DNA of 64,000 nt from Vreelandella olivaria (lineage in GTDB: Bacteria > Pseudomonadota > Gammaproteobacteria > Pseudomonadales > Halomonadaceae). The notes below the pieces were generated by a model, which worked only from the letters and a program-made list of their open reading frames with translations, searched no databases and was not told the DNA's origin. The position numbers and the translations under genes were made by a program. The stretch's first letter is position 1; each line of letters opens with the position of its first letter. The stretch is from contig AP019416.1 in NCBI GenBank assembly GCA_004295565.1, positions 3,472,001 to 3,536,000 on the forward strand. Reading direction: 5' to 3'. Positions 10,832 through 20,395 of this stretch are shown one piece after another.

Positions 10832-11486
10832 AGCCTATGCCTCTTCTATTCACTATCCATTGCTGTGAACCAATAGCTAGCAATTTACGTCGAATCCTAT
10901 GTAAAGCAACATCCAAAGCATTGGGTGTAACGGCCTCGCTTAACCCCCAACCAGCGGCTTCCAGTGCGCTGTGGCGTACCGACTCTTTATACCTACGCAT
11001 CAGCAGTAACATTATTTGCATTTCAGCCTGGGCCAAAATTTCGCATTTATCTCCACAACAAATAAGGCTATCGGCCGGCCGTAACGTCAAATCACCACAT
11101 TGCGGCTCCAGTGTGCGAGTTTCTACAGGACGGCGCAGCAGCGCTCGCACCCGCGCGACCAGCTCTTCCATTGCAAATGGCTTGGCAAGGTAATCATCCG
11201 CTCCGGCGTCTAGGCCCTCGACTCGATCATTCAATTCTGTGCGCGCTGTCAGCACCAAGCAGGGAATGGCATTGCCTGCCGTGCGTAAATGCTGCAACAA
11301 CGATAAACCATCACCGTCTGGGATGCCTCGATCGATCACTAACGCCTGATAAGGCACCTGCTGCAAAGCAACCATCGCGTGATCAATACGGCTGAACACA
11401 TCAGCGACGATACCTGCTATTGCTAGCCCTTTGCATATCAACCGCGCCAAGCGTTCATGATCTTCAAGCAGAAGTATACGGTTCAT
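10800..11486 (-). CDS. OmpR/PmrA-family DNA-binding response regulator
   Basis: A 228-residue response regulator. The receiver domain has the acidic pair in LLLEDHERLA, the phospho-acceptor Asp in LVIDRGIPDGDG (about residue 52), the Thr in LVLTARTE and the Lys in YLAKPF. The winged-helix output domain (from about 130) ends with ALDVALHRIRRKL and the wing VNRRGIGYAL. Its start shares one base with the mipA stop (TAATG), indicating translational coupling. It overlaps the kinase gene by 32 bp. Phased 11-bp repeats upstream of this operon and of dgkA-eptA are the likely binding sites of this protein. Confidence 0.92.
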   Translation of the reverse strand: MNRILLLEDHERLARLICKGLAIAGIVADVFSRIDHAMVALQQVPYQALVIDRGIPDGDGLSLLQHLRTAGNAIPCLVLTARTELNDRVEGLDAGADDYLAKPFAMEELVARVRALLRRPVETRTLEPQCGDLTLRPADSLICCGDKCEILAQAEMQIMLLLMRRYKESVRHSALEAAGWGLSEAVTPNALDVALHRIRRKLLAIGSQQWIVNRRGIGYALQDRKAAK

Positions 11487-12304
11487 TAGAAACGGTAGAG
11501 ATAACCAAGCGCTATAGAATTCTCGGTTGAACGGTCAACCAAGGGGCTGTTTTTAATCTCAGATGCCAGACTTGTGATGCCAACATCAAGAAGCACAAAA
11601 TGTTTTTGCTCGAACATATAGCCTCCCAGTACGCCTACTTCAACATTGACACCGGCTCCACCATTGTAGTAGCCACGATCAGCGGTCACTTCATTTTTAC
11701 GCACACCATAGTAGTAGTCGATATAATGACTATCTAACCAATTAGCAGTTAGGCGAGGTGTCAGCATAAAATTTTCTTTAAAATACCACGTTTTTTCTAT
11801 AGCTAAATTAAAACTGCCACCTTTGCTATCACCGGCGGCTTCTGTAGCAAATTCAGCGCTAATATCAGCAAAGCTGTTTTGCCACTCTGTTTTAAAGCCT
11901 GCCCAGAAGCCGCCATCACGATCTTCCATACCCTTCAGAATGCGTGCATCTCCTTCTTCATAGCCAAGGAAATCATACCTTCCGAAAATACTGAAATTAA
12001 ACTCATTTGAGTCACTAAGCTCATAACTGGGCAGCTTAAGCGCAAGTTCCGGCCCTGAAAGTTGAATATACCTATTTTCGAATGCCACTATCGGCAATGG
12101 CATAATATCACTATCCATACCAGTATAAGCCTCTTGGCTACTGACGACTCCCAATCCGATCTCCCAGAATGAATCGTCATCAGCCTGCTTGCCAGTAGCG
12201 AGCGCCGTCAGAGGTATAGATAGGCAAATAATAATTAGCGTAGCAGTTGCACGTCGGATAGCTGCTGTATTGAAACAATGCGTTGATGTGAATGATGACT
12301 GCAT
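11486..12304 (-). CDS. MipA/OmpV-family outer-membrane protein
   Basis: An outer-membrane beta-barrel protein of about 272 residues. The N-terminus from ATG 12304 gives a signal peptide ending near LTALATG; the body is rich in alternating aromatic strands and ends in GYLYRF, the C-terminal Phe signature of outer-membrane barrels. The frame is open up to 12448, but the extra 48 residues lack signal character, and AGAGG lies just before 12304. MipA-like proteins next to two-component systems occur in polymyxin-responsive operons (known for the family). Here it is the first gene of mipA-RR-HK. Confidence 0.85.
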   Translation of the reverse strand: MQSSFTSTHCFNTAAIRRATATLIIICLSIPLTALATGKQADDDSFWEIGLGVVSSQEAYTGMDSDIMPLPIVAFENRYIQLSGPELALKLPSYELSDSNEFNFSIFGRYDFLGYEEGDARILKGMEDRDGGFWAGFKTEWQNSFADISAEFATEAAGDSKGGSFNLAIEKTWYFKENFMLTPRLTANWLDSHYIDYYYGVRKNEVTADRGYYNGGAGVNVEVGVLGGYMFEQKHFVLLDVGITSLASEIKNSPLVDRSTENSIALGYLYRF

Positions 12305-12355
12305 AAGGAGCCTCTTTGCATTTTTTACTTTCAAAAAAGCAGTATTTATCACCTG

Positions 12356-12372
12356 ACTTACCTGAAACTTAC
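12356..12372 (-). promoter_or_regulatory. Phased 11-bp direct repeats upstream of mipA
   Basis: On the minus strand GTAAGT occurs at 12372-12367 and again at 12361-12356, exactly 11 bp apart, some 52-68 bp before the mipA start. The unit GTAAGTTTCAG is the same as that in the four-fold array at 12634-12672. Direct repeats of one helical turn are typical of OmpR/PhoB-family operators. This supports autoregulation by the response regulator. Confidence 0.65.
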
Positions 12373-12633
12373 TGAAAAAATTCTCATTTAAACCAAACTC
12401 ATCCTCGTTGCCTACGTGCACCTTCATGCCAATGTGCCACATGCCCATTTTGTAGTCAGGTGCCGCTGCGTATTGAACTCGATTTTGGTGAAGCTGGGCG
12501 CAGACATGATTGTGGCAACGATGATGCTGCTTTCTTACAGCATCACACCATTTTTCTTCAATTGCTCCTGGTAAGCCCCTGAGCTGTTTAACCTAAAAAT
12601 ACGCGTAAAATTAGATTCAAGCGCTCACCAGGA

Positions 12634-12675
12634 GTAAGTTTCAGGTAAGTTTCAAGTAAGTGGCTGGTAAGTTTA
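12634..12675 (+). promoter_or_regulatory. Four-fold phased GTAAGT array upstream of dgkA-eptA
   Basis: GTAAGT starts at 12634, 12645, 12656 and 12667, a perfect 11-bp period; three of the four continue as GTAAGTTT. The array lies 45-86 bp before the dgkA start at 12720. Spacing of one helical turn places all copies on one face of the DNA, as expected for tandem dimers of an OmpR-family regulator. The same unit occurs twice before mipA in the opposite orientation. Confidence 0.7.
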
Positions 12676-12719
12676 GTGCTCTATTGTGAATAGCCTAACG
12701 GACTGATGAGAGCACTACC

Positions 12720-13096
12720 ATGAATCCTCCTCCCCAGCTAAAACTAATGGAAAAGGAATAAAGCGCATATATCGTGCTTCCGTGAACGCTATTGATGGAC
12801 TCTATGCTTGCTGGAGAAGTGAAGCAGCGTTTAGGCAGGAAATTGTCGCTAGCCTTTTTCTTTACCCTCTTATCTTTATCTTAGACACAACGCCAGTTGA
12901 AAAGGCAGCTCTATTTATGTCGCTGACATTAGTTCTTATAGTTGAGCTAATTAATTCTGCAATAGAATCAACGGTAGATCGAATAAGCTTTGACCACCAC
13001 CCTCTTAGCGGCCGTGCAAAAGATATCGGCTCTGCTGCAGTTTTATTAAGTATAGCCTTGACAATAGGGGTTTGGCTTTTCGTGCTAGTAGGCTAA
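12720..13096 (+). CDS. dgkA: Diacylglycerol kinase (N-terminal frame slip)
   Basis: A small integral-membrane kinase of about 125 residues that phosphorylates diacylglycerol, including that released when phosphoethanolamine is transferred to lipid A. Family motifs are present: ACWRSEAAFRQE, VELINSAIESTVDRI and LSGRAKDIGSAAV. The open frame formally begins at GTG 12782, but this would remove the N-terminal amphipathic segment. Adding one T near 12725 joins ATG 12720 to the gene and gives MNSSPAKTNGKGIKRIYRAS, matching the usual start. The gene precedes eptA by 95 bp and follows the phased operator array. Confidence 0.87.
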
Positions 13097-13191
13097 GGCT
13101 ATAAATTAATAGCCGATACCAGTTATTTAATCACACACTACACCAAAGACCAACACCCCTATTTTCTCATTAAAAATTGGTAACAGCAATC

Positions 13192-14853
13192 ATGAATAAA
13201 TATATATATTTTTATTACAAGGCAATCTCTAAAGCTATAAGTCATCGTCCACACATAAGTTCTGAACTACTTACACTGCTGGTCACAATACTATTTACTA
13301 TCATGTATAACAATGCCTTCTGGTATGAAGTTTTATCTAGGTATGATATAAGTGAACCTCGGTCAGCAGGCATAGCAATACTTATGCTTTTAATTATTAC
13401 TAGCCTTCATTTTATTGTATTTTTGTTATTTTCTTTTTACTGGTCTGCCAAAATTGTACTGTCAACATTACTCCTTTTAGCTTCTGTTGTAAGTTACTTT
13501 ACTGGCTCTTACGGTGTATATTTTGATACGACCATGCTGGACAATGTTTTGCAGACAGATACCAGTGAGGCTCAGGAACTTTTGACATTCGGTCTGCTTT
13601 TCCACTTATTGCTCTATTTTATTATGCCTTCGATGGCATTATGGCGGGTCAATCTCAAGAAAACCCCGTGGCCCAAAGCAGCAGTACGCCGCCTTACCTA
13701 TTGGCTGAGCGGAGTGGCTGTGCTTCTGGTTTCGACGATCCTATCTTACCAAGACATGTCGTCACTAATGCGCAACAACAAGGAGCTTCGATACCTAATA
13801 ACACCGGGTAACTACCTAGTCTCTATGGTCAAAGTGCTTACTAGCGAAGCGCCGTCTGCTCATTCACCACGCTTGGCCGTTGGAGCGGATGCAGTTGTAG
13901 AACCAAGTGAAGGAACAAACCCCAAGCTTCTCGTCATTGTCGTGGGTGAAGCCGTACGTGCCGCAAACTGGGGGCTTAATGATTATCAGCGCCAGACTAC
14001 ACCTGAACTGGCCAATCTGGCATCTGTTATTAATTTTAAACAGGTAACATCTTGCGGTACGAGTACAGCAGTTTCCCTACCTTGTATGTTTTCACTGCCT
14101 GGCCGTCGCGACTACGATAAAGCTTATACTCGACAGCATGAATCTTTACTTGATGTATTAAAACGTGCAGGTTTGAATGTCATGTGGATAGAAAATCAGT
14201 CAGGCTGTAAAGGTGTCTGTGATCGTGTGGAGAATTGGAAGATAACGGCTGATGAGTATCCCCAACTTTGTCAAGAAGGGCGCTGCTTAGATGAAGCACT
14301 TGTTTACGAGCTTAGTCATCAGATAAAGCAGCCAACCCCAGATGACAAGGTTATTATTCTGCACCAACTCGGCAATCATGGCCCAAGCTATTATCAACGC
14401 TATCCCAGCAATTTCGAACGATTTATTCCCACATGTGAAACTGCCGACTTATCGCAGTGCTCTCAAGAAGAGATTACCAATAGTTACGATAACGCTACTC
14501 TTTATACAGATCATATTTTGAGTCAGATCATTGAAATACTATCTAATCAATCAAATTATGATGCCTCAATGATCTATCTTTCTGATCACGGAGAATCACT
14601 TGGTGAGAAAGGGCTTTATCTACACGGTATTCCTTATGCCATTGCACCGGATGAACAAACTCATATCCCCATGCTGTGGTGGCTTTCACCCAATTTTTCT
14701 CAACGCGAAAGTATAGATGTTAGGTGCCTAAAGGAAATTGCTGGAAACCCCGCATCGCATGACAACTTATTTCACAGCGTACTAGGATTACTGAATGTAT
14801 CAACAATGGTTTACCAGGACGAATTGGATATTAGCAAGCCGTGTTCTAACTAG
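13192..14853 (+). CDS. eptA: Lipid A phosphoethanolamine transferase
   Basis: A 553-residue inner-membrane enzyme that transfers phosphoethanolamine from phosphatidylethanolamine to lipid A, lowering negative charge and affinity for cationic peptides. Five hydrophobic helices occupy the first 190 residues, followed by a periplasmic sulfatase-fold domain. Catalytic features are visible: VVGEAVRAANWGL (metal Glu), SCGTSTAVSLPCM (nucleophile Thr), SDHGESLGEKG and the downstream LHG. Cys pairs typical of EptA disulfides are present. I choose ATG 13192 over the TTG at 13177. Codon use is strikingly AT-rich relative to the backbone, suggesting transfer. Probably cotranscribed with dgkA. Confidence 0.93.
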   Translation: MNKYIYFYYKAISKAISHRPHISSELLTLLVTILFTIMYNNAFWYEVLSRYDISEPRSAGIAILMLLIITSLHFIVFLLFSFYWSAKIVLSTLLLLASVVSYFTGSYGVYFDTTMLDNVLQTDTSEAQELLTFGLLFHLLLYFIMPSMALWRVNLKKTPWPKAAVRRLTYWLSGVAVLLVSTILSYQDMSSLMRNNKELRYLITPGNYLVSMVKVLTSEAPSAHSPRLAVGADAVVEPSEGTNPKLLVIVVGEAVRAANWGLNDYQRQTTPELANLASVINFKQVTSCGTSTAVSLPCMFSLPGRRDYDKAYTRQHESLLDVLKRAGLNVMWIENQSGCKGVCDRVENWKITADEYPQLCQEGRCLDEALVYELSHQIKQPTPDDKVIILHQLGNHGPSYYQRYPSNFERFIPTCETADLSQCSQEEITNSYDNATLYTDHILSQIIEILSNQSNYDASMIYLSDHGESLGEKGLYLHGIPYAIAPDEQTHIPMLWWLSPNFSQRESIDVRCLKEIAGNPASHDNLFHSVLGLLNVSTMVYQDELDISKPCSN

Positions 14854-15037
14854 GTCTGTGGTGTTTGGCTGTAGAGGCGTTCCCTATGGGGCACTTTGCA
14901 GCGCCGACGACCAATCGTCGAGTGATTAACCGCAATATCGACGTGCGAACACATAAGTGTGACGATATAATGAACATTCACCCATGCATGTTTCAATATG
15001 CGAATAGCAACGCTGCTTACCCACAAAGGATGTTGGT

Positions 15038-15685
15038 ATGTCTTCCCCCCCTTCCTGGCCCATTGGGTTTCAAACCATCTTAGTACGTGCGGTGCTGTAC
15101 GTACTGTTTATTGGCGCGATAGCCCAAGGTGCCTATTTAGAAGCGCTCTATCTCCCCTCAGTACGCTTTTTCTGAGCTGGGCTTTACCGAATTCACCCAA
15201 ACGCTGGTGCTGGCCACCTGCTGCGCCATGCTGATTTATATCCGTCAGGTGCTTAGAGTCTGGCCTACCGTTACACTGCTGCTGCTGGCATTTGTGGCCG
15301 CCTCTCTAGTGCGTGAACAGGATACTTTTTGGATAACTATGTGGCTCATCACACCTGGAAGGTGCTGGTTGCGCTGATTGTTCTCCCATCACTGGTTTGG
15401 GTGATTAAGGAGCGCCAACGCTTTATTGAGGAGTTCGCTCATTACAGCAACACCTTCGCCTTTGGCCTGTTTACCGCCGGCGTGCTGACCACTTATATAT
15501 TCTCACGCCTCTATGGGCGGCAGGAGTTCTGGCAAGCCATTCTTGAAGAGAGCTACTCGGGAACCTTCAAGAGCGTTGCTGAAGAAGTCGTCGAGCTGCT
15601 CGGCTATAGCCTAATTTTGATCGCCACCCTGGAATTGTTGCTACTGGCTCGGCGCATTTATCAGGCCCGGCAGATATCCACTTAA
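15038..15685 (+). CDS. Hypothetical multi-pass inner-membrane protein (two frame breaks)
   Basis: A protein of about 216 residues with roughly six hydrophobic helices and no recognised family signature. Two indels split it: an extra T near 15167-15171 and a missing T near 15327. The repaired sequence runs from [13 protein letters not shown] through [12 protein letters not shown] and [14 protein letters not shown] to [12 protein letters not shown]. The C-terminal part carries charged loops ([15 protein letters not shown]). Base composition returns to the GC-rich backbone style here, so it marks the right edge of the AT-rich block. A strong terminator follows. Confidence 0.65.
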
Positions 15686-15707
15686 ACGCACGACAATTGC
15701 CAGTAAC

Positions 15708-15745
15708 AAAAGCCCGCCGTTCAAAAAGAACGGCGGGCTTTTTAC
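15708..15745. terminator. Bidirectional rho-independent terminator between the membrane gene and rpoD
   Basis: AGCCCGCCGTTC pairs with GAACGGCGGGCT around AAAAA, flanked by A and T runs on the two sides. It sits between the 3' ends of two convergent genes and can serve both. Confidence 0.9.
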
Positions 15746-15771
15746 TATTTACCAATCACTACTTACGACAC

Positions 15772-17621
15772 TCACTCGTCGAGGAACGAACGCAGCGGCT
15801 CTGAGCGGCTGGGATGACGCAGCTTACGCAGCGCTTTGGCTTCAATCTGACGAATTCGCTCACGGGTTACGTCAAACTGCTTGCCCACTTCTTCCAGCGT
15901 ATGGTCGGTGTTCATATCGATACCGAAACGCATGCGCAGCACTTTTCGCTTCGCGGGCGGTCAAGCCGCCTAACACGTTACGCGTGGCTTCGATAAGACC
16001 TTCACCGGTGGCCATATCAATGGGCAGCAGCATGGTGCCGTCTTCGATAAAGTCACCCAGATGGGAGTCATCGTCGTCACCAATCGGCGTCTCCATGGAG
16101 ATCGGCTCTTTGGCAATCTTGAGCACCTTACGGACTTTATCTTCGGGCATTTCCAAACGCTCACCGAGCTCTTCCGGCGTCGGCTCACGACCCATTTCCT
16201 GCAGCATCTGGCGCGATACGCGATTGAGCTTGTTGATCGTCTCAATCATATGCACCGGAATACGGATGGTGCGGGCCTGGTCGGCAATCGAGCGGGTAAT
16301 CGCCTGACGAATCCACCAAGTAGCATAGGTCGAGAATTTATAACCACGGCGGTATTCGAACTTATCGACCGCTTTCATCAAGCCGATGTTGCCTTCCTGG
16401 ATAAGATCCAGGAACTGCAAACCCGGTTGGTATACTTCTTGGCGATCGAGATTACCAAGCGCAGGTTAGCCTCAACCATCTCTTTCTTGGCGCGGCGAGC
16501 TTTCGCCTCACCAATCGAGAGCTTACGGTTCACCTCTTTGAGATCGGCAACGGAGAGTTGCACCATGTCCTCTTCGAAGGCGATCTTGCGCTGTGCGCGG
16601 GCGATATCGGCGCGCAGCGGCTCAAGGCGGTCGGCGTACTTGCTCTGCGCTGCCTGGAATTCATCCAGCCATGTTTTGCTCGACTCATTACCAGGAAACG
16701 ACTTGATAAACGTCTTACGCGGCACCTTGGCTTTTTTCACGCACAGTTGCATGACCGCTTTCTCTTGGGCACGCACTTGCTCAACGCTGATACGCACTTG
16801 GCCCACTAAGCGCTCAAAATGCTTGGGTACCAGCTTGATGGGCGAGAAAAGTACCGCCAAACGAGCCTGCTCGGCTTTGAGTTCGGCGCTGCCACGGCCA
16901 TACTTGGCAAACGCCGCTTCGACCAAGGCGTTCTGCTCACGAATCTGTTCGAAACGCGCACGTGCTTCCTCGGGATCCGGGCCGCCTTCGCTGGCCGTAG
17001 AGTCCTCATCCTCATCGTCGCCGTCGCTCTCAACGTCGTCGTCAATGTCGGTTTCAGGCTCCGGTTCAGGTACTTCTGCCTCGGCAACACCAGGGATGCC
17101 CTCATCGGGATCAATGAAACCAGAAAACAGATCCGAAAGACGCCCTGGCGCTTCTTCATCCTGAGTGGCGTCATAAGCGTCCAAAATAGACGCGACGGCA
17201 CCCGGTAAATAGGCCAGAGACGACATCACTTCACGGGTACCCTCTTCGATCCGTTTGGCGATTTCGATTTCGCCTTCACGGGTCAGAAGTTCAACCGTGC
17301 CCATTTCACGCATGTACATACGTACGGGGTCAGTGGTGCGGCCTACATCGCTTTCCACGGCGGCAGGGCCGCTACGGCCTCTTCCGCAGCGGACTCGTCC
17401 GTGGATTGATCCGACATCATCAAAGTGTCTTCATCTGGCGCTTCTTCAGCGACACTTATACCCATGTCGTTGATCATGCCAATGATGTCTTCCACTTGAT
17501 CCGGGTCGGCGATATCCTCGGGTAGATGGTCGTTGACCTCGGCATAGGTCAGGTAGCCCTGTTCCTTGCCTCGAGCGATCAACTCCTTCAGACGCGACTG
17601 CTGCTGCGCATTTCCAGCCAT
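15772..17621 (-). CDS. rpoD: RNA polymerase sigma-70 factor RpoD (three frame breaks)
   Basis: The housekeeping sigma factor, about 616 residues. Region 1.1 (residues 1-80) includes [15 protein letters not shown]. An acidic non-conserved insert is rich in Asp/Glu. Region 2 has [14 protein letters not shown], and region 4 ends with [18 protein letters not shown] and SFLDE at the stop. Three indels break the frame: a G missing near 17352, a G missing near 16428 (restores [14 protein letters not shown]) and an extra A near 15946 (restores [14 protein letters not shown]). Because rpoD is essential, these must be sequence errors. It is the last gene of rpsU-dnaG-rpoD; no clear promoter consensus was seen in the dnaG-rpoD gap. 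Confidence 0.97.
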
Positions 17622-17847
17622 AGAAACCCTATCTCGACGAAGAAGAATGAAACACCTGGAGCGCTGAATCGATTAAACTCAACAAGCCGTACAGTATAGC
17701 GTAAAAAGCAGGAAATTTTCCAGCCCAACGTATTTGCGCGGTAATTCAGGTGTGTTAGTTTGTTCGGTTAGGCCAACGCTCGGTGGCTGACCCTATATCT
17801 GGTGCTGAAACGCTAGGAATTCAACCCCCATCGCCCAAGACACCGCC

Positions 17848-19711
17848 TCATTGGCGCTGAGCAAGCTCCATTACCAAACTTGCCAAACGCTGACGCTGCT
17901 CCTTATCCAACTTTTGCCCAGCGCGCTCCTGCGCCAGCAACGCCGTGTACTCCTCTTGGGAGAACGCTGACGCTGAACGTACTGCAAGTGTTCCACCAAG
18001 CCCTGCAGTTCTGCTTCCCGATCTGCTTTGGGAATCAACAGCTCGCGCTTGGCGAAGGCCGCCAAGGCCTGCCCCTGCTGGCTGCCTTGAAAATGCGCCA
18101 ATACCACTTGCGGGCTGCGGTAGCGCCCCGCCTTGAGCAGTTCAACCAACTCCCGGCATAGCGGCGCATCGTCATCGTCCGGCAACCACTCCAAATGATC
18201 AGGCAGCGAGGCCACCAGGTTGGGCTCATGCAGTAACAGCTGCACGATACGCCCAACCGGAGAGAGCGCCTGGGAACGCGAGCGCGATGAGCGGGCTGAC
18301 GCTGCCAAAACAGCGCCGGGCGCGGATGAGGCCGATTCGGGCTCATCCTGCTCTGCCTGCGCCTGCGAAGCATCACTTTTGGTGATGGATCGCTGCGACG
18401 CCTGAACACGCTTTTCAAGCAGCACTTTCAACTGCTCTTGCGCCAAACCACTGCGCTTTGCCAATGACTCCAACAGTAACGATTTGAGCATGCCTTCAGG
18501 CACTTTGTTCAATGCCTCAAGCACCTGACTGGCAAACCGCTCGCGCCCCTCCACAGTATTCAAGTCGCGCCCCTGGGCCGCCTGTTCAAACAGAAACTCC
18601 GACAGCGGCATGGCACAGGTCACACGATCCTGAAATGCCTGAGTGCCCTCACGGCGCACCAGGGTGTCCGGGTCATCGCCTTCGGGCAGAAACAGAAAGC
18701 GCGCTTCACGGCCATCAATCATTTGTGGCAGCGCGGTTTCCAACGCCCGGCTGGCCGCCTGCCGGCCTGCACGGTCACCGTCAAAACAGAACACCACGCG
18801 GCTCACCAGTCGAAACAGGCGGGTCAAATGGTCTTCCGTGGTGGCGGTACCCAGCGTGGCCACGGCGTTATGAATACCGTATTGCGCCAGCGCCACCACA
18901 TCCATATAGCCTTCGACCATGACCAGTTGCTCAAGCTTGCTCGAGGCTTGGCGCGCCTCATACAAGCCGTATAGCTCACGGCCTTTATGGAACACTGGTG
19001 TTTCCGGCGAGTTAAGGTATTTGGGCTGATCATCACCCATCACTCGACCACCGAAGGCAATCGTACGACCGCGCAGATCGCGAATGGGGAACATTACCCG
19101 ATCACGAAAGCGGTCATAGGTACGTCCGGTATCTTCGCGGTGAATCAACAGGCCGTACTCGACCTGCACTGGCTCACCAATACCGCGCTCGCTGAGGTGC
19201 TGTTTCAGCGCCTCCCAGCCTGCCGGGGCGTAGCCAATGCCATAGGTCTTGATCACCTCGTCCGAGAGCCCACGACCCGACAAATAGCGTTGAGCGGACT
19301 GACCCTCCTGCATCTTTAACCGCTCGCGGTAAAAACTGGCGGCGAGTTCGAGCAGGTTGACGCCCTCTTTGCGCTTCTTTTCACGCTGCTGAGCACGCGG
19401 GTCATCAGCGCCTTCCGCGGCACTTCAATACCCAGGCGTCCAGCCAACTGCTCTACCGCTTCTGGAAACGGTAGCTTGTCATACTCCATCAAGAAGCGTA
19501 GTGCATTACCATTAGCTCCGCAGCCAAAGCAGTGATAAAACTGCTTATCAGCACTGACGGTGAACGATGGGGTTTTCTCTTGATGGAAGGGACATAGCCC
19601 GGAATAGTTGCGGCCAGCCTTTTTAAGCTGCACACGCTCACCAACCACCTCGACCACATCAACGCGGCCTAACAGGTCATCAATGAAACGCTGTGGAATT
19701 TGGCCTGCCAT
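17848..19711 (-). CDS. dnaG: DNA primase (two frame breaks)
   Basis: Synthesises RNA primers at the replication fork; about 621 residues. The N-terminal zinc-binding CHC2 domain shows CPFHQEKTPSF and FYHCFGCGANG. The TOPRIM core shows VEGYMDVVALAQ and CFDGDRAGRQAA. A Ser/Gln-rich linker precedes the helicase-binding C-terminal domain. Indels lie near 19403 (G missing) and 17960 (C missing); the repaired end reads EEYTALLAQERAGQKLDK and stops at 17848. Central gene of the macromolecular-synthesis operon, between rpsU and rpoD. Confidence 0.96.
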
Positions 19712-19875
19712 GAACTACGGGCATCCTCGCGCAAAGCGCTAACTTTCGAGACTGTTTTTAAAAACCGCTCCTAACAACCCTGCTTAACGTCATCAGGCCC
19801 ATTGCCAGATCACCTTAAACAGCGACGCTCTTGAACGATCGCTTTGAAAAACGATGGCTTTAAAAACAACAGTCA

Positions 19876-19908
19876 AAAACAAACGGCCACCTAGTGGCGG
19901 CCGCTTGG
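19876..19908 (-). terminator. Hairpin with T-rich tail downstream of rpsU
   Basis: On the minus strand GCCAC-TAG-GTGGC, extended with a bulge by flanking GGCC/GGCC, is followed by GTTTGTTTTTG. It lies 50 bp after the rpsU stop and before dnaG. In the family this intercistronic position holds an attenuator-like terminator that limits dnaG expression. Confidence 0.6.
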
Positions 19909-19957
19909 CATCCCTCTTGAGACGACCAGCTAACTGCTCCGGCCCCTCGGGTACGGA

Positions 19958-20173
19958 TCAATAGAGCCGTTCGAAACGCTTTTGCTCACGCTGGACTTTC
20001 TTAGCGTGGCGTTTTACGGCAGCTGCCGCTTTGCGCTTGCGCTCAGCAGTCGGCTTCTCATAGTGCTCGCGGCGGCGTACTTCAGAAAGAACACCGGCTT
20101 TTTCGCAAGAACGCTTGAAGCGACGCAGGGCGACGTCAAACGGCTCGTTATCACGTACTTTTACAGAAGGCAT
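19958..20173 (-). CDS. rpsU: 30S ribosomal protein S21
   Basis: A 71-residue, strongly basic protein starting [20 protein letters not shown] and ending KRFERLY, with the S21 core [21 protein letters not shown]21 helps mRNA base-pairing at the small-subunit platform. Frame intact, length normal. First gene of the rpsU-dnaG-rpoD operon. tsaD is divergent, starting 222 bp away, so the two share an upstream region, as in other gammaproteobacteria. Confidence 0.97.
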   Translation of the reverse strand: MPSVKVRDNEPFDVALRRFKRSCEKAGVLSEVRRREHYEKPTAERKRKAAAAVKRHAKKVQREQKRFERLY

Positions 20174-20395
20174 TAAGCACTCACCTACCTTAAGGAGTCT
20201 TGAGTTCGGATAGTACGTACACTGCGATATTACATTTCAGAACACGGTGTACGACCCAGTTTTACAGCGCACAGTAGTTTAGTCGCCGTTGACCATCTTT
20301 GCAAATGCTTACGCTGACCCACGGCGATAATGCTAGACTAGCGCCCTTCTGTTTTCATCTTTATATCTTTTGATAGCCTTTGAGAGTCCCACTTT

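Noticed and set aside
12305-12448. N-terminal extension of the MipA-like protein to 12448
   Set aside because: The extra residues have no signal-peptide features and cover the phased operator repeats; ATG 12304 has a ribosome site and a clean signal peptide.
16061-17164. Long open frame (over 360 codons) on the plus strand opposite rpoD
   Set aside because: It is antisense to a clearly conserved gene, has Ser/Arg-rich low-complexity translation and no ribosome site; it arises from the codon bias of rpoD.
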